64,000 bases of DNA from Gaiellasilicea sp963763755 (GTDB lineage Bacteria; Actinomycetota; Thermoleophilia; Gaiellales; Gaiellaceae). The stretch covers positions 17,267 through 81,266 of the forward strand of contig CAVXQE010000008.1 of assembly GCA_963763755.1 (NCBI GenBank), in the 5' to 3' direction. Shown in pieces: positions 36,582 through 48,588 of this stretch (position 1 is its first letter; each line of letters begins with the position of its first letter). The notes beneath the pieces are model-generated. The model saw only the letters and a list, made by a program, of their open reading frames with translations, was not told the origin of the DNA and made no database searches. The position numbers and the translations under genes were made by a program.

Positions 36582-37032
36582 GTCGCGTCGTGTCGTCTGC
36601 GTGCGGCATCGGTGCCAGGTCGACCTGAGCAACCACTCGCCGGACCCGGACACGGATCAGAGCGTGTCCTTCGCCTGCGTTCATGATCCCGATCTCTTCG
36701 GCTCGCTCAGGCCCCATGTAGCGGCCGGCGATCCTGGTCGTCCAGGCGAGCACCTCGGGCCCCTCGGAGATCTCTGCGACACCGTCAAGGCGAACGAAGC
36801 CGAACGGAGGGCGGTCGTCCTCGACGCAGAGCGAGACACGCGGGTCGCGGGCGAGCGCGTGACCTTTCAGTGACCTGCGTTCCGTCTCGAAGACGACCGA
36901 CCCGTCGTCGTCGAGCAGGAACCAGACCGGCGTTACGAACGGGGATCCGTCTTTTCGGACGACCGCCAGCTTCGCCGTCCGCGTCCCCTCGAGCAGAAAA
37001 GCCTTCACCTCGCTGTCGCTCAGCGAGCGCAT
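36574..37032 (-). CDS. PPOX-class flavin/F420-binding protein
   Basis: A 152-residue split-barrel protein: RTAKLAVVRKDGSPFVTPVW at the start, VFETERRSLKGHALARDPRVSL and FVRLDGVAEISEGPEV. It belongs to the same superfamily as the protein at 23754-24146, but the two are clearly different in sequence. It overlaps the end of the convergent glycosidase gene by 8 bp. It probably reduces a small molecule with F420 or FMN. Confidence 0.87.
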   Translation of the reverse strand: MRSLSDSEVKAFLLEGTRTAKLAVVRKDGSPFVTPVWFLLDDDGSVVFETERRSLKGHALARDPRVSLCVEDDRPPFGFVRLDGVAEISEGPEVLAWTTRIAGRYMGPERAEEIGIMNAGEGHALIRVRVRRVVAQVDLAPMPHADDTTRLT

Positions 37033-37094
37033 GCCAGGACGATATCTCGGCGGCGACCTTCGGCAAATGCAGGGCCGGCCGGCGGGCGTTGAGG

Positions 37095-37109
37095 GGTACT
37101 CGCAGTACC
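37095..37109. promoter_or_regulatory. Operator-like palindrome upstream of alcohol dehydrogenase
   Basis: GGTACT-CGC-AGTACC is a perfect 6-bp inverted repeat in the 171-bp gap between divergent genes. It could be a regulator site. Otherwise the gap shows only the GGAGG ribosome site of the dehydrogenase at about 37190. Confidence 0.35.
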
Positions 37110-37203
37110 TGGATCAACAGGGTCGGTCGCCGCTCGGATACTCGTGTCAAAGTGGAGAGCAGGCTAGCTGCCTGTTTCCCAAGCCGATCGGAGGCGTCTG
37201 CGT

Positions 37204-38233
37204 ATGCGCGCAACGGTGATGTACGGAGCGGGCGATGTCCGTGTCGAGGATGTTCCCGATGCACGGCTGATCGATTCGACGGACGCGCTCGTGCGGGTCA
37301 CGCGCGCCGGGATCTGCGGCAGCGATCTGTGGCCGTACAAGTCGATGCCGCACGACGATGCCGGCCGGCGGATGGGGCACGAGTTCATCGGCGTCGTCGA
37401 AGCGGTCGGCTCCGACGTCGCGAGCGTCAAGAGCGGCGATCTTGTTGTCTCGCCGTTTCTCTGGTCAGACGGGAGTTGCGTCTTCTGCCGGGAGGGGCTG
37501 CATGCGAGTTGTTTGCACGGCGGCAGGTACGGCTGGGGCGATGTCGACGGCGGCCAGGGCGAAGCGGTGCGTGTCCCGCAGGCGGACGGCACGTTGGTGG
37601 TGCTGCCGGTCGGCGCTGACCACGAGCTGATGTCGTCGCTGCTCACGCTCACGGACGTGATGGGGACAGGCCACCATGCCGCAATCGCGGCGAGAGTCGG
37701 CCCCGGTAAGACGGTCGCCGTCGTCGGCGACGGTGCGGTCGGGCTGTGCGGGGTGATCGCCTCCAAGCGCCTCGGCGCCGACCGGATCATCCTGCTCGGC
37801 AGCAACCCGGAGCGGCTCGCGCTCGGGCAGGAGTTCGGCGCCACCGACGTCGTGCAGCGAGCGCGGCGAGGAAGCAGTCGAGCGCGTCCGTGAGCTGACC
37901 GAACACGGCGCGCACTCGGTACTCGAGTGCGTCGGTCTTGAACAGGCCGTCGAGACTGCACTCGCGATCGCCCGTCCGGGCGGGGCGATCGGTCGCGTCG
38001 GCGTGCCGGAGCACGACACGACGCCGACCGGCCTCGCGTTCTGGAAGAACGCTTCGATGGCCGGCGGCCCGGCACCCGTGCGCGCGTACATCGAGGAACT
38101 GCTCCCGGACGTCCTCGAAGGACGGATCGAGCCCGGCCGTGTCTTCGACCGCACCGGCTCGATCGAGGACGTGCCGGACGGGTACCGCGCCATGAACGAC
38201 CGCGAAGTCCTGAAGTTCCAGATCACACCGTAG
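37204..38233 (+). CDS. Zinc-dependent alcohol dehydrogenase (MDR family)
   Basis: About 343 residues. Catalytic-zinc ligands are in AGICGSDLWPY and MGHEFIGVVE, structural-zinc cysteines in DGSCVFCREGLHASCLHGG, and the NAD(P)-binding strand is VAVVGDGAVGLCGV. One frame change near 37865 is bridged; after it come VLECVGLEQAVETAL and GGAIGRVGVPE. Substrate unknown. It is followed after 81 bp by a carboxymuconolactone decarboxylase-like gene, a pair often found in oxidative-stress or quinone-detoxification loci. Confidence 0.9.
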
Positions 38234-38314
38234 AAGGAAGCCGATGACCGCAACCCGTACCGACTGACAGCGACGCAAACGATGAGCATTCCCGAGACAA
38301 ACTAGGAGGACAAG

Positions 38315-38638
38315 ATGGCCGAAGCTGAAGCCCAGACACGAGCCCAGCAGTTGATCGGCGACTTCGCGCCCAAGCTCGTGTCTCTGACCGACGACGTGTT
38401 GTTCGGCGACATCTGGGCGCGCACAGAACTGTCACCACGAGACCGGAGCCTGATCACGGTCGCCGCGCTCATCACCGGCGGCAACACCGAGCAGCTCCCC
38501 GGCCATCTCGAGAGAGCGAGACAGAACGGGCTGACCGAGGCCGAGCTGAAAGAAGTCATCATCCACCTCGCCTTCTACGCCGGCTGGCCCAAGGCGATGT
38601 CAGCCATCCAGGTCGCAAAGCTCGCGTTCGAGAGCTAA
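38315..38638 (+). CDS. Carboxymuconolactone decarboxylase family protein
   Basis: A 107-residue all-alpha protein preceded by a near-consensus ribosome site (AGGAGG). It has LSPRDRSLITVAALITGG and the helix EAELKEVIIHLAFYAGWPKAM typical of the family. The CxxC of AhpD-type peroxidase reductases is absent (GGNTEQLPGH instead), so it is closer to the decarboxylase/lactonase-like branch. It probably cooperates with the preceding dehydrogenase. Confidence 0.93.
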   Translation: MAEAEAQTRAQQLIGDFAPKLVSLTDDVLFGDIWARTELSPRDRSLITVAALITGGNTEQLPGHLERARQNGLTEAELKEVIIHLAFYAGWPKAMSAIQVAKLAFES

Positions 38639-38688
38639 GAACGGTGCGCAGTCAGGAGCGCGTGCCTGCGATGAAACCGCTGACACGC

Positions 38689-41600
38689 TCACGGCACGAA
38701 ATTGACCTCGATGTTCGACCGTGCGCTTTCGATGAGCTCGAGCCACCGAGTCCCGCCCATGTGCTCCCACAGGGCACGTGCCTCGTCGAGGAGCGGCTCG
38801 GCCTCGGATGCCCGGCCGCACTCGACGAGCCACGTGCCGTAGTCCGCGAGCACGGCCGCGATCGTGTGGACGCGTCCGTAGCTCCGCGCGGCCGCTAGAG
38901 CTCTGGCGTATGCGTCCGCCGCAGCACCCTCATCCCCGTCAGCGATCGCCTTGAACGCCACGATGCGCTCGCCGTGCGCCTGGATGATTCGCGTGGTGAT
39001 CGCCTCCGGTAGTCCCTCGTAGACGGCCGCCAGATGGGCTGCGGCGGACCGATCGCCGAGGAGAAAAGCCCCGTCGGCGGCAAAGTTGAGCATGGGCTCG
39101 ACCGCCGCGGTGCCGTCCGCCAGGTCCCTGTAAGCGCGCTGGGCGTAGTTGACGACCTCCCCGAGCCGGTGCGCGAGCAGCGCATCCAGGGCCTGTGCGA
39201 ATCGCCCCTGTGCCATCCGTATCTGATCCGTCGACTCGCCGAGCTCCTGAGGGATGCGTTCGAGCCAGGCCCGCGACCGCGCTTCGTCGCCGCGTTCGAA
39301 GCTCGACTTGGCTAGCCAGAGCGCAGCGGCGATGCCGTTCGGTGTGGTAAGGACGTCCTCCCCGAGGGCTTCCTCGCCCACGACGAACGCGTCGTCCCAC
39401 TCGCCGAGCTCGAGCTGATGCATGACGAGCCCTGCGCCGAACCACGTGGCGAAGTAGCGATGGCCGCGAGCACGCGCGAGCTCGAGTCCTCGCTCCATGA
39501 GAGTCCAGCTCTCGTCCGGCCGATCCCACTCTCCCATCAGGACGATCAGGTTGTTCATCGCCCTGAGCGTCGCCTCGAGGCTGTCATTCTCCTCCGCAAC
39601 CCGAAGCGCCTCCCGGAGGAGGGCGTGGCGCTCGTGTGGATGCGTGGATGGGATGAGCAGGCTCTTCGTGTTCAGCGAGTGCGAAAGGAGCGACGCGTCC
39701 GCGTGGCGCTCGGCCACGTCCAGGGCGATCTCGATGTATCCGCGCGCAGCGTCCGGGTTTCCGGCGAAGTACTCGATCCTCGCGATCTCGGCAGCGAGCT
39801 TCCCGACGTCGAGATCGCGCTCGTCCGCGGAGAGCGCCTCGAATGCCGGGGTCAGCGTGGCGAGTGCATCGTCGAGCTGATTGAGCTGCCAAAGCGTGAG
39901 CCCGAGTGCGGCGGCTGCACGTGCCGCGCTATGCGTATCTCCGGCTTCCCTGAAAATGGCCACCGCCTCGCCAAGACGGTCCTGCGATTCGGTCATCCGG
40001 TCCGCGAGGAACGCAAGCTCACCGGCGCGCTCGAGGAGAGCCGCCCGTTCGAGAGGCTCGTCGGTCAGAGTCGCAGCGTCGTCGAAAGCGCGCTGCGCGT
40101 CTTCGGGAGCGCCCAGTGCGGCGGCGCGTTCTCCCGCCCGCGCGAGCCACCCGCGTGCCGACGCACGGTCTCCGGCTGCGCTCTCGCCGGTCGGGTCGAA
40201 CTGCGCTGCATCCCGAAAGTGCGCCGCAATGACCTCGGAGATCTCGTCAGGGTCGACGCCGACGTCGTTCTCGAGGTGCACGGCCGCGAGACGATGAAGC
40301 CGCCCGCGCTCCTTCTTCGACTGCGTCTCGTAAGCCACTCGCTGGACGAGCGCCTGGAGGAAGCCGTACTGCCCGCGCTCGGGAGAGCGTGGGTTCGCAT
40401 CGAGAACGAGGAGCTCCTTGCGAACCAGCCGCCCCAGCACGGGCTCGACCGCATCGGGCTCGACACCGCCGAGTGCGGCCACACCGCGCGCCGGGAATGT
40501 CTTTCCGAGTACTGCCGCGTGCTCGATCACGCGTCGCTCGTCTGAGGGAAGACCATCGAGGCGAGCCGCGATGAGGGCGTGCAGCGTCTCCGGTACGTCG
40601 AGGTTGTCGAGGCGCCCCACCAGGCGAAGGATCTCCCCGTCGCGCTCGAGCGCTCCGCGGTCGAGGAGCATGCGCACCGTTTCGACCGCATAGAGCGGAA
40701 TGCCGTCGGCGCGATCGCGAATCTCGGAGCGAACGTCATCGGGAAGGCCGGGGACGAGGCCGTCCAGTAATTGGTTCATCGCGTCGTCGGACAACGGCTC
40801 GAGCGCTAGGCGCGTGGAGCTCCGGCCACTCGCACCGAAGTCGCTGCGTCGCTCGAGGAGGTCAGGTCGAGACAGCGCGAGCACGAAGATCGGCCGCGCC
40901 CGTGACCACTCGACGAGGTGCTCGATGAAATCGAGCAGTGCCGTGTCGCCCCAGTGAAGGTCCTCGAAGACGAGCGCGACTGGCGACGTCTCGCTCATCC
41001 GCTCGATGAACAGGCGCCAGGCTGCGAACAGATCTGTCCGCTCCACCTGCAGCCGTTCGCCGAGGCCGAGCAGGTGGCGGAGCATCGGCTCCACCCACTC
41101 GCGCTCGCCGTGATCGGCGACGTGTTGCCGCACCATCTCGCCGAGCTTCGCCGTCGCGCTCTCCTCAGGCTCGTGCTCCGTGATTCCGGCTCGCATGCGC
41201 ACCATCTCGGCGAGCGCCCAGAATGCGACGCCTTCGCCGTACGCGAGACAGCGACCGCGGTGCCACCAGATGTTCCCGACGAGACCGTCGAGATGCTTCT
41301 CGAGCTCCCAGGCCAGGCGCGACTTGCCGATCCCGCCGATCCCGAGAACGGTGACGAGAGTTGCCCGGCCGTCGTGTGCCGTCCCCTGATAGGCGTCCTT
41401 CACAACGCGGAGCTCGTAGTCACGTCCGACGAACGGCGCCTCGAGCGTGCTCGCTCGTCGTTCGCCGCCCCTGTGCGCCACGATGCGTTGCGCCTGCCAG
41501 AGGGAAACCAGCTCCTCCTTGCCCTTGAGCTCGTGCGTTCCCGCCGACGAGTACGAGATGGACGCCTCCGACGCACGCTTCGTCGATTCTCCGACGAGCA

Positions 41601-42231
41601 CGGTCCCTGGCTCTGCTGCCGACTGGACGCGGGCTGCTGTGTTGACCATGTCGCCCGCGACCATGCCCTGCCCTTCGGCGCCGATGGTGACTGCGGCTTC
41701 GCCGGTGAGGACGCCCGCACGAGCTGCGAGCTCGGGCGCGCCGACCTCGTCTCCGAGCGTCGACACCGCGGCGACCAGGTCGAGCGCTGCCCGAACGGCG
41801 CGCTCGGCGTCGTCCTCCGTCGCAGTTGGCGTGCCCCACACGGCCATGACTGCGTCGCCGATGAACTTCTCGACCGTGCCGCCGTACAGCTCGATCAGCC
41901 TCCGGCAGGTGTCGAAGTACCGGGAGAGGAGTTCGCGCACCTCCTCTGGGTCGCGGCTCTCGGAGAGCGTCGTGAAGCCGACGAGGTCGGCGAAGAGAAC
42001 GGAGACGAGCCGACGCTCCGCCGCGGGCCTGATTGGTGCTGGAGTTGGGGACGCGGCCACGGCCACGGCACCGAACGCGCTCCCGCATTCACCGCAGAAT
42101 TTCACGGTCGGCGGGTTCGCGGTCCCACAACTCGGGCAGGTCTGTGCGAGCGCGTCGCCGCACTCACCGCAGAACTTCCGTCCCGCCTCGTTCTCGTAGC
42201 CGCAGGACGAGCACCTAACGACGTCGGCCAC
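38689..42231 (-). CDS. Adenylate/guanylate cyclase-ATPase-TPR signalling protein
   Basis: A 1180-residue multidomain regulator. Order: two zinc ribbons (CSSCGYENEAGRKFCGECG, CPSCGTANPPTVKFCGECG, residues 6-50); a class III cyclase domain (about 72-250) with metal-binding Asp in VLFADLVGFT and IGDAVMAVWG; a STAND/AAA-type ATPase with Walker A GIGGIGKSR near 295; and a long TPR array to the C-terminus. It probably couples ligand or protein binding at the TPRs to nucleotide production. It is unbroken over 3.5 kb, unlike many neighbours. GTG 42231 is the start. Confidence 0.93.
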   Translation of the reverse strand: MADVVRCSSCGYENEAGRKFCGECGDALAQTCPSCGTANPPTVKFCGECGSAFGAVAVAASPTPAPIRPAAERRLVSVLFADLVGFTTLSESRDPEEVRELLSRYFDTCRRLIELYGGTVEKFIGDAVMAVWGTPTATEDDAERAVRAALDLVAAVSTLGDEVGAPELAARAGVLTGEAAVTIGAEGQGMVAGDMVNTAARVQSAAEPGTVLVGESTKRASEASISYSSAGTHELKGKEELVSLWQAQRIVAHRGGERRASTLEAPFVGRDYELRVVKDAYQGTAHDGRATLVTVLGIGGIGKSRLAWELEKHLDGLVGNIWWHRGRCLAYGEGVAFWALAEMVRMRAGITEHEPEESATAKLGEMVRQHVADHGEREWVEPMLRHLLGLGERLQVERTDLFAAWRLFIERMSETSPVALVFEDLHWGDTALLDFIEHLVEWSRARPIFVLALSRPDLLERRSDFGASGRSSTRLALEPLSDDAMNQLLDGLVPGLPDDVRSEIRDRADGIPLYAVETVRMLLDRGALERDGEILRLVGRLDNLDVPETLHALIAARLDGLPSDERRVIEHAAVLGKTFPARGVAALGGVEPDAVEPVLGRLVRKELLVLDANPRSPERGQYGFLQALVQRVAYETQSKKERGRLHRLAAVHLENDVGVDPDEISEVIAAHFRDAAQFDPTGESAAGDRASARGWLARAGERAAALGAPEDAQRAFDDAATLTDEPLERAALLERAGELAFLADRMTESQDRLGEAVAIFREAGDTHSAARAAAALGLTLWQLNQLDDALATLTPAFEALSADERDLDVGKLAAEIARIEYFAGNPDAARGYIEIALDVAERHADASLLSHSLNTKSLLIPSTHPHERHALLREALRVAEENDSLEATLRAMNNLIVLMGEWDRPDESWTLMERGLELARARGHRYFATWFGAGLVMHQLELGEWDDAFVVGEEALGEDVLTTPNGIAAALWLAKSSFERGDEARSRAWLERIPQELGESTDQIRMAQGRFAQALDALLAHRLGEVVNYAQRAYRDLADGTAAVEPMLNFAADGAFLLGDRSAAAHLAAVYEGLPEAITTRIIQAHGERIVAFKAIADGDEGAAADAYARALAAARSYGRVHTIAAVLADYGTWLVECGRASEAEPLLDEARALWEHMGGTRWLELIESARSNIEVNFVP

Positions 42232-42237
42232 GCGCTC

Positions 42238-42266
42238 ACTCTATTCCGCTGTGGTCAGGCCCTCAA
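42238..42266 (-). promoter_or_regulatory. Promoter of the cyclase gene, leaderless
   Basis: On the minus strand, TTGAGG (42266-42261) and TAGAGT (42243-42238) are 17 bp apart. The -10 box ends 6 bp before the GTG start at 42231, so the transcript should begin at the start codon. Confidence 0.55.
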
Positions 42267-42465
42267 TCAGACGCGGCCACGCTCCGCGGAGTGCCCGCCG
42301 AGCTGATCGAGGCCTCCGGCGAGCTCTCTCCGACGCGCGCGTGGTGGCTATGTGAGCGAATGCGGGAGGTTGTTGACCGCGCTTTGGCTTACGGGCTCGA
42401 AGGTGCGTACGAGCCGTGGCCGTCGATCTGTCGTTGCATCGCTTCGTGGAGGGCCTGCGTTTGAT

Positions 42466-42508
42466 GGTTCGCAGACGGGCCGCCCTTTCGGACGGCCCGT
42501 TGCGAACC
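42466..42508 (-). terminator. Long hairpin after nrdJ
   Basis: Arms of 16 bp (GGTTCGCA plus ACGGGCCG against CGGCCCGT plus TGCGAACC) pair perfectly except for one bulged G at 42474, with a 10-nt loop. It lies about 50 bp after the nrdJ stop. It is much longer than other hairpins in the window and may also protect the message end. Confidence 0.65.
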
Positions 42509-42557
42509 TTGCGGACATCGACGTGCTCAGGAAAGAGACGTCGATGCTTGCAACCAA

Positions 42558-45323
<2,766 letters not shown>

Positions 45324-45389
45324 TCTGGTCCTCCCGGCCTTAGGTCTCTATGCGGCGCTCGCAGGTCTGCTGCGGTCCTCTGAGCGGAT

Positions 45390-45407
45390 CGGGGACGTTA
45401 GTCCCCG
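45390..45407 (-). promoter_or_regulatory. Hairpin in the nrdJ leader
   Basis: CGGGGAC-GTTA-GTCCCCG is a perfect 7-bp stem about 70 bp upstream of the nrdJ ATG. Next to it, at 45440-45435 on the minus strand, is a TAAAAT box that may be the -10 of nrdJ; I see no good -35. The stem could tune expression. Confidence 0.35.
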
Positions 45408-45466
45408 CGTCGGACAGAACGAGAGGAGACCCGTATTTTAGCCGCTGGGAGGTGTTGTGCGGAGTG

Positions 45467-46017
45467 CTAGACGGCCGGCGGAGGGTTGTTTCGACCCTGG
45501 TGCCGACGGATGAAATAGCCCGCCGAGCCGCCCGCGATCAGCAGCAGCGCGAGGCCGGCGAGCACGAGGAGCGGGATCGGCACGGAGCTCGCGCTGTCGG
45601 TCTCGACATCACCTGAGGCCTCGGGCGGGTTCTCGTTCTTCGGGTTGCTCACATCGGTCGTCGTCTGGTTCTTCGGCGGCTTCGCGGTGGTGCCACCGCC
45701 GGGAGAGGGATCGGTCGACGCCGGCGGCGCGGGCTCGTTTCGCATGCGCGCCTGGAGCGCCCGCTGGATGTCCTCCTTCGCGCTCGAGTAGTCCCGGACG
45801 TCCGGCGGGAGGGCCTCGATCGCGTCGTCGTAGCAGTGCAGCGGATAGGTGCGGTCGACGCGCCCGTCGTCGTACCAGTCGTCGATCACCTGGCGCGCGC
45901 AGGACGGGGCCGCGCTCGCCGGCGCTGCGGCGAGAAGCATGCGGCAACGAGCGCCGCGACCGACGCGAGCGCGTAGAGCACACGTCCGATCGTCTGGTGG
46001 CGGGAGGGGATCGTCAA
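45467..46017 (-). CDS. Secreted or membrane-anchored hypothetical protein with C-terminal helix
   Basis: About 180 residues. An N-terminal export signal (RVLYALASVAALVAA then PASAAP) leads to an extracytoplasmic part with a Cys pair (SCARQVIDDWYDDG, YPLHCYDDAIEALP), a Pro/Thr-rich linker and a C-terminal transmembrane helix (IPLLVLAGLALLLIAGGSAGYFI) followed by positive residues. One frame change lies near 45940; the start TTG 46017 is uncertain. The layout is that of a surface-exposed protein held by a C-terminal anchor. No family recognised. Confidence 0.6.
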
Positions 46018-46122
46018 GATCGTGGTCGTTCGTCGAATCGGCTGCACGGATCCGAGCGCAGTGTGCAGAGTCTTTCGGACAGCGTTGATGCCCGGGTGAG
46101 CGGCAGGTAAACGGTTTGTAAT

Positions 46123-46145
46123 GCCCTGCGGATACGGCGCAGGGC
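46123..46145. other. 8-bp hairpin upstream of the O-antigen ligase gene
   Basis: GCCCTGCG-GATACGG-CGCAGGGC is a perfect stem-loop in the 141-bp divergent gap, just before the extended -10 of the ligase gene. It may be an operator. Confidence 0.35.
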
Positions 46146-46176
46146 CTTCCGGTGTCACATGCTAGCTTGGCCCGCG

Positions 46177-48051
46177 ATGCGGAGGCCCGGAGTGGCGGTG
46201 TCGGTCGCGACCGCGATGCTGCTCGGCGCCGTCTTCGCGGGCGACTCGGTGTGGACGGCAATCGCCGTTCTTGCCGTTGCGGGCGGCTGGGGCGCGCTTG
46301 CTCTCGCCGGTCGCACGCCCCTTCCCGGCGGCGGAACCGTGCTGCTCGGCCTCGTCCTGGCGATCGGCGCCTGGAGCGGCCTGTCCGTCGGCTGGTCGGT
46401 GGCGCCGGATCTCTCGTGGGCGGATGTGAACCGGACGCTCGTCCTCGCCGGCTTTCTCGCCGTCGGGCTCCTGCTCGGCGCGTCAGGCCGGACCGCGTGC
46501 CGCTGGGCGGCCGCGGCGCTCGTGACGGCGCTCGGCGCCGCTGTTCTCTGGGCGCTCGCGGGCAAGGCGATCCCTGCGCTCTTCCCGGACGGCGGTCGTG
46601 TCGCGCGGCTTCGTGATCCGATCGGCTACTGGAACGCGCTCGCGCTCGCCGCAGACATGCTCCTCGTCCTCGGTCTGCAGCTGGCGGCGGACGCACGACA
46701 GTCGCGCGCGCTGCGAGCCGTGGGTGTCGTGCTCGGGTACGCCGCGGTCGTCGCGGTGCTCCTCGCCGCTTCACGGGCCGGAGTCGCAGCGGCCGTGTTG
46801 GGAGTCGCCCTGTGGCTCTGGCTCCGGCGTGACCGGGTGGAGGCTGCGCTGCTCGCGCTCGTCGCCGTCGTCCCGGGCGGTCTCGTCGCCGCCTGGGCTT
46901 TCACGCGACCTGCGCTCGTCGACGACGCGCTTCCGCGCGCCGATCGCGTCGCCGACGGCGCCTGGTTCGGTCTGCTGCTCCTCGCGGGAGGCGCACTCGC
47001 GGCCTTCGGAGCCGTGTCCCTGCGGCCACTCGAACCAAAGCGGCGCGCGCTGTTCGGTCGAGTGCTCGGCGGCCTCGCCGTCGCCGGCGTCGCCGTGGCG
47101 GCGATCGCCGTCCTCGTGAACGCGGGTCGCATCGCCGACGAGTTCGGGGGCGCCGAGGTCAAGAACGATCCGACCCGGTTCACGAGTCTGAGCTCGAACA
47201 ACCGCTCGGCCTGGTGGGGTGAGGCGTGGCACGTCTTTCGTGCCGACCCGGTCAAGGGAGCCGGCGCGAACACGTTCGAGGTCGCGCGTAAGCGCTACAG
47301 AGAGACGGCGTCGGCGGTGTCGGAGCCACACAGTGTTCCGCTCCAGTTCCTGGCCGGCACAGGGCTCGTCGGGCTTGCGCTCTTCCTGGCGCTCGTCGCA
47401 GCCGCCGGGGCGGCCGCGGTCGGCGCTCTCCGGAGGCTCGAGGGGAGCGAGCGAGATGCGGCCGCCGCCCTGGCCGTTGCGCTGGCGCTGTGGCTCGTCC
47501 ATGCGCTCGTCGACTACGACTGGGACTTCGTTGCGGTCACCGGCACCGCGCTCTTCGCCGCCGGCGTTCTGGCCGCAGCGGGCCGGCCTGCTCGCCGGCC
47601 GCCGGGGTTGCTCGCGGCCGCGGGAGCCGCAGCACTCGCGCTGGCGGCGATCGTGTCGGTTGCGACGCCGTGGCTTGCGGACCGGGAGCTTCGGCAGGTG
47701 AACGTCGCGCTCGACCGCGGCGACCTCGAGGCCGCCAGCAACGCGGTCGAACGCGCACGCTCCCTCGATCCGCTCTCGCTCCAGCCGGTCTTCGCCGACG
47801 CCCGTGTTGCCGAACAGCGGCGGCGCGACGTGGCCGCACTCCAGGCCTACCGCGAGGCGACCGGGTTGCAGCCGAAGAACCCCGAGTCGTGGCTCCAGCT
47901 CGGCCTGTACGAGTTCGATATCGGCGACCGCTGCGGCGCCTACCGGGATCTGAACGAGGCGTTCACGCTCGACCCGGCCGGCAAGCAGTGGACGCGCGGC
48001 GGCCCGCTCGACCTCGCACGGGACTGGGTGAACGCCGGGAAGTGCAGTTAG
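46177..48051 (+). CDS. O-antigen ligase-like membrane protein with TPR tail
   Basis: About 624 residues from ATG 46177 (ATG 46159 also in frame). An extended -10, TGCTAGCTT, ends 8 bp before 46177, which favours a leaderless start there. The protein has 10-12 transmembrane helices and the Wzy/WaaL-type loop VKGAGANTFEVARKRYRE with EPHSVPLQFLAGTGLVGLAL. The C-terminal 120 residues are soluble TPR repeats (NVALDRGDLEAASNAVERAR). It joins or polymerises surface glycans. Downstream convergent genes also concern the cell envelope. Confidence 0.88.
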   Translation: MRRPGVAVSVATAMLLGAVFAGDSVWTAIAVLAVAGGWGALALAGRTPLPGGGTVLLGLVLAIGAWSGLSVGWSVAPDLSWADVNRTLVLAGFLAVGLLLGASGRTACRWAAAALVTALGAAVLWALAGKAIPALFPDGGRVARLRDPIGYWNALALAADMLLVLGLQLAADARQSRALRAVGVVLGYAAVVAVLLAASRAGVAAAVLGVALWLWLRRDRVEAALLALVAVVPGGLVAAWAFTRPALVDDALPRADRVADGAWFGLLLLAGGALAAFGAVSLRPLEPKRRALFGRVLGGLAVAGVAVAAIAVLVNAGRIADEFGGAEVKNDPTRFTSLSSNNRSAWWGEAWHVFRADPVKGAGANTFEVARKRYRETASAVSEPHSVPLQFLAGTGLVGLALFLALVAAAGAAAVGALRRLEGSERDAAAALAVALALWLVHALVDYDWDFVAVTGTALFAAGVLAAAGRPARRPPGLLAAAGAAALALAAIVSVATPWLADRELRQVNVALDRGDLEAASNAVERARSLDPLSLQPVFADARVAEQRRRDVAALQAYREATGLQPKNPESWLQLGLYEFDIGDRCGAYRDLNEAFTLDPAGKQWTRGGPLDLARDWVNAGKCS

Positions 48052-48552
48052 CTAGGAGCCGATGATCAACGCGAGGTGTGCGCCCATCAGGTCCCGCGGA
48101 CGGAGCCCGTCGAGCGGCCCGACGATCTTCACCTTCAGGTCGCGTGCAAGACGGACCGCCTCGGGACGGTAGCCCGGACGGAACATCACGAGCGTGCGCG
48201 TGAAGTCGCTGCGCGGAGCATTGCCGACGGTGCCGATCGTGTAGCCGTGCCTGCGAACGCGCGCCGCGCCGTCCGAGGCCGCTCCGGAGCGCCCGTTGCC
48301 GTTCAGGACGATCACCGAGGTCTCGGCGCGTGACAGCTTCGGCTTTCCGATCGGAGTCGCGACCCGTGGCTTCGCCTTCACCGGTGCGAAGACCCTCTTC
48401 TCCGCGGCCTGCTGGACGTGCTGCGAGACCGGCTTCGCGAGCAGGACGACGCCGAGCGTGACGAGCGCGACCAGCTCGAGCGCGGCCAGCGCAGAGGCGA
48501 CCAGCGTCGCCGTGCGCCACGGGGTCCGGATCTCGGGGAGCGAGTGGTCCAC
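48052..48552 (-). CDS. LytR C-terminal-domain protein
   Basis: A 166-residue protein with one N-terminal membrane helix (ALELVALVTLGVVLLA) and an extracytoplasmic LytR_C domain (TSVIVLNGNGRSGAASDGAAR, RTLVMFRPGYRPEAVRLARD). This domain accompanies LytR-CpsA-Psr ligases that attach glycans to peptidoglycan, but the catalytic LCP domain is not present. It starts at GTG 48552 and abuts the O-antigen ligase stop tail to tail. Confidence 0.88.
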   Translation of the reverse strand: MDHSLPEIRTPWRTATLVASALAALELVALVTLGVVLLAKPVSQHVQQAAEKRVFAPVKAKPRVATPIGKPKLSRAETSVIVLNGNGRSGAASDGAARVRRHGYTIGTVGNAPRSDFTRTLVMFRPGYRPEAVRLARDLKVKIVGPLDGLRPRDLMGAHLALIIGS

Positions 48553-48588
48553 GGCCGCCTAGATTCGTGCCCCCTGCTCGCCCTCCTC

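Larger units (their letters stand above)
42232..42557. other. 326-bp gene-free region between cyclase and nrdJ
   Basis: I see no coding sequence here. It contains the cyclase promoter at one end, a short hairpin (GGCTCG-N10-CGAGCC) near 42393-42415, and the large hairpin after nrdJ at 42466-42508. Confidence 0.6.

Noticed and set aside
45324..45466. Cobalamin riboswitch upstream of nrdJ
   Set aside because: Expected for a B12-dependent enzyme in some bacteria, but I find no B12-box-like sequence in this short leader, only a simple 7-bp stem.
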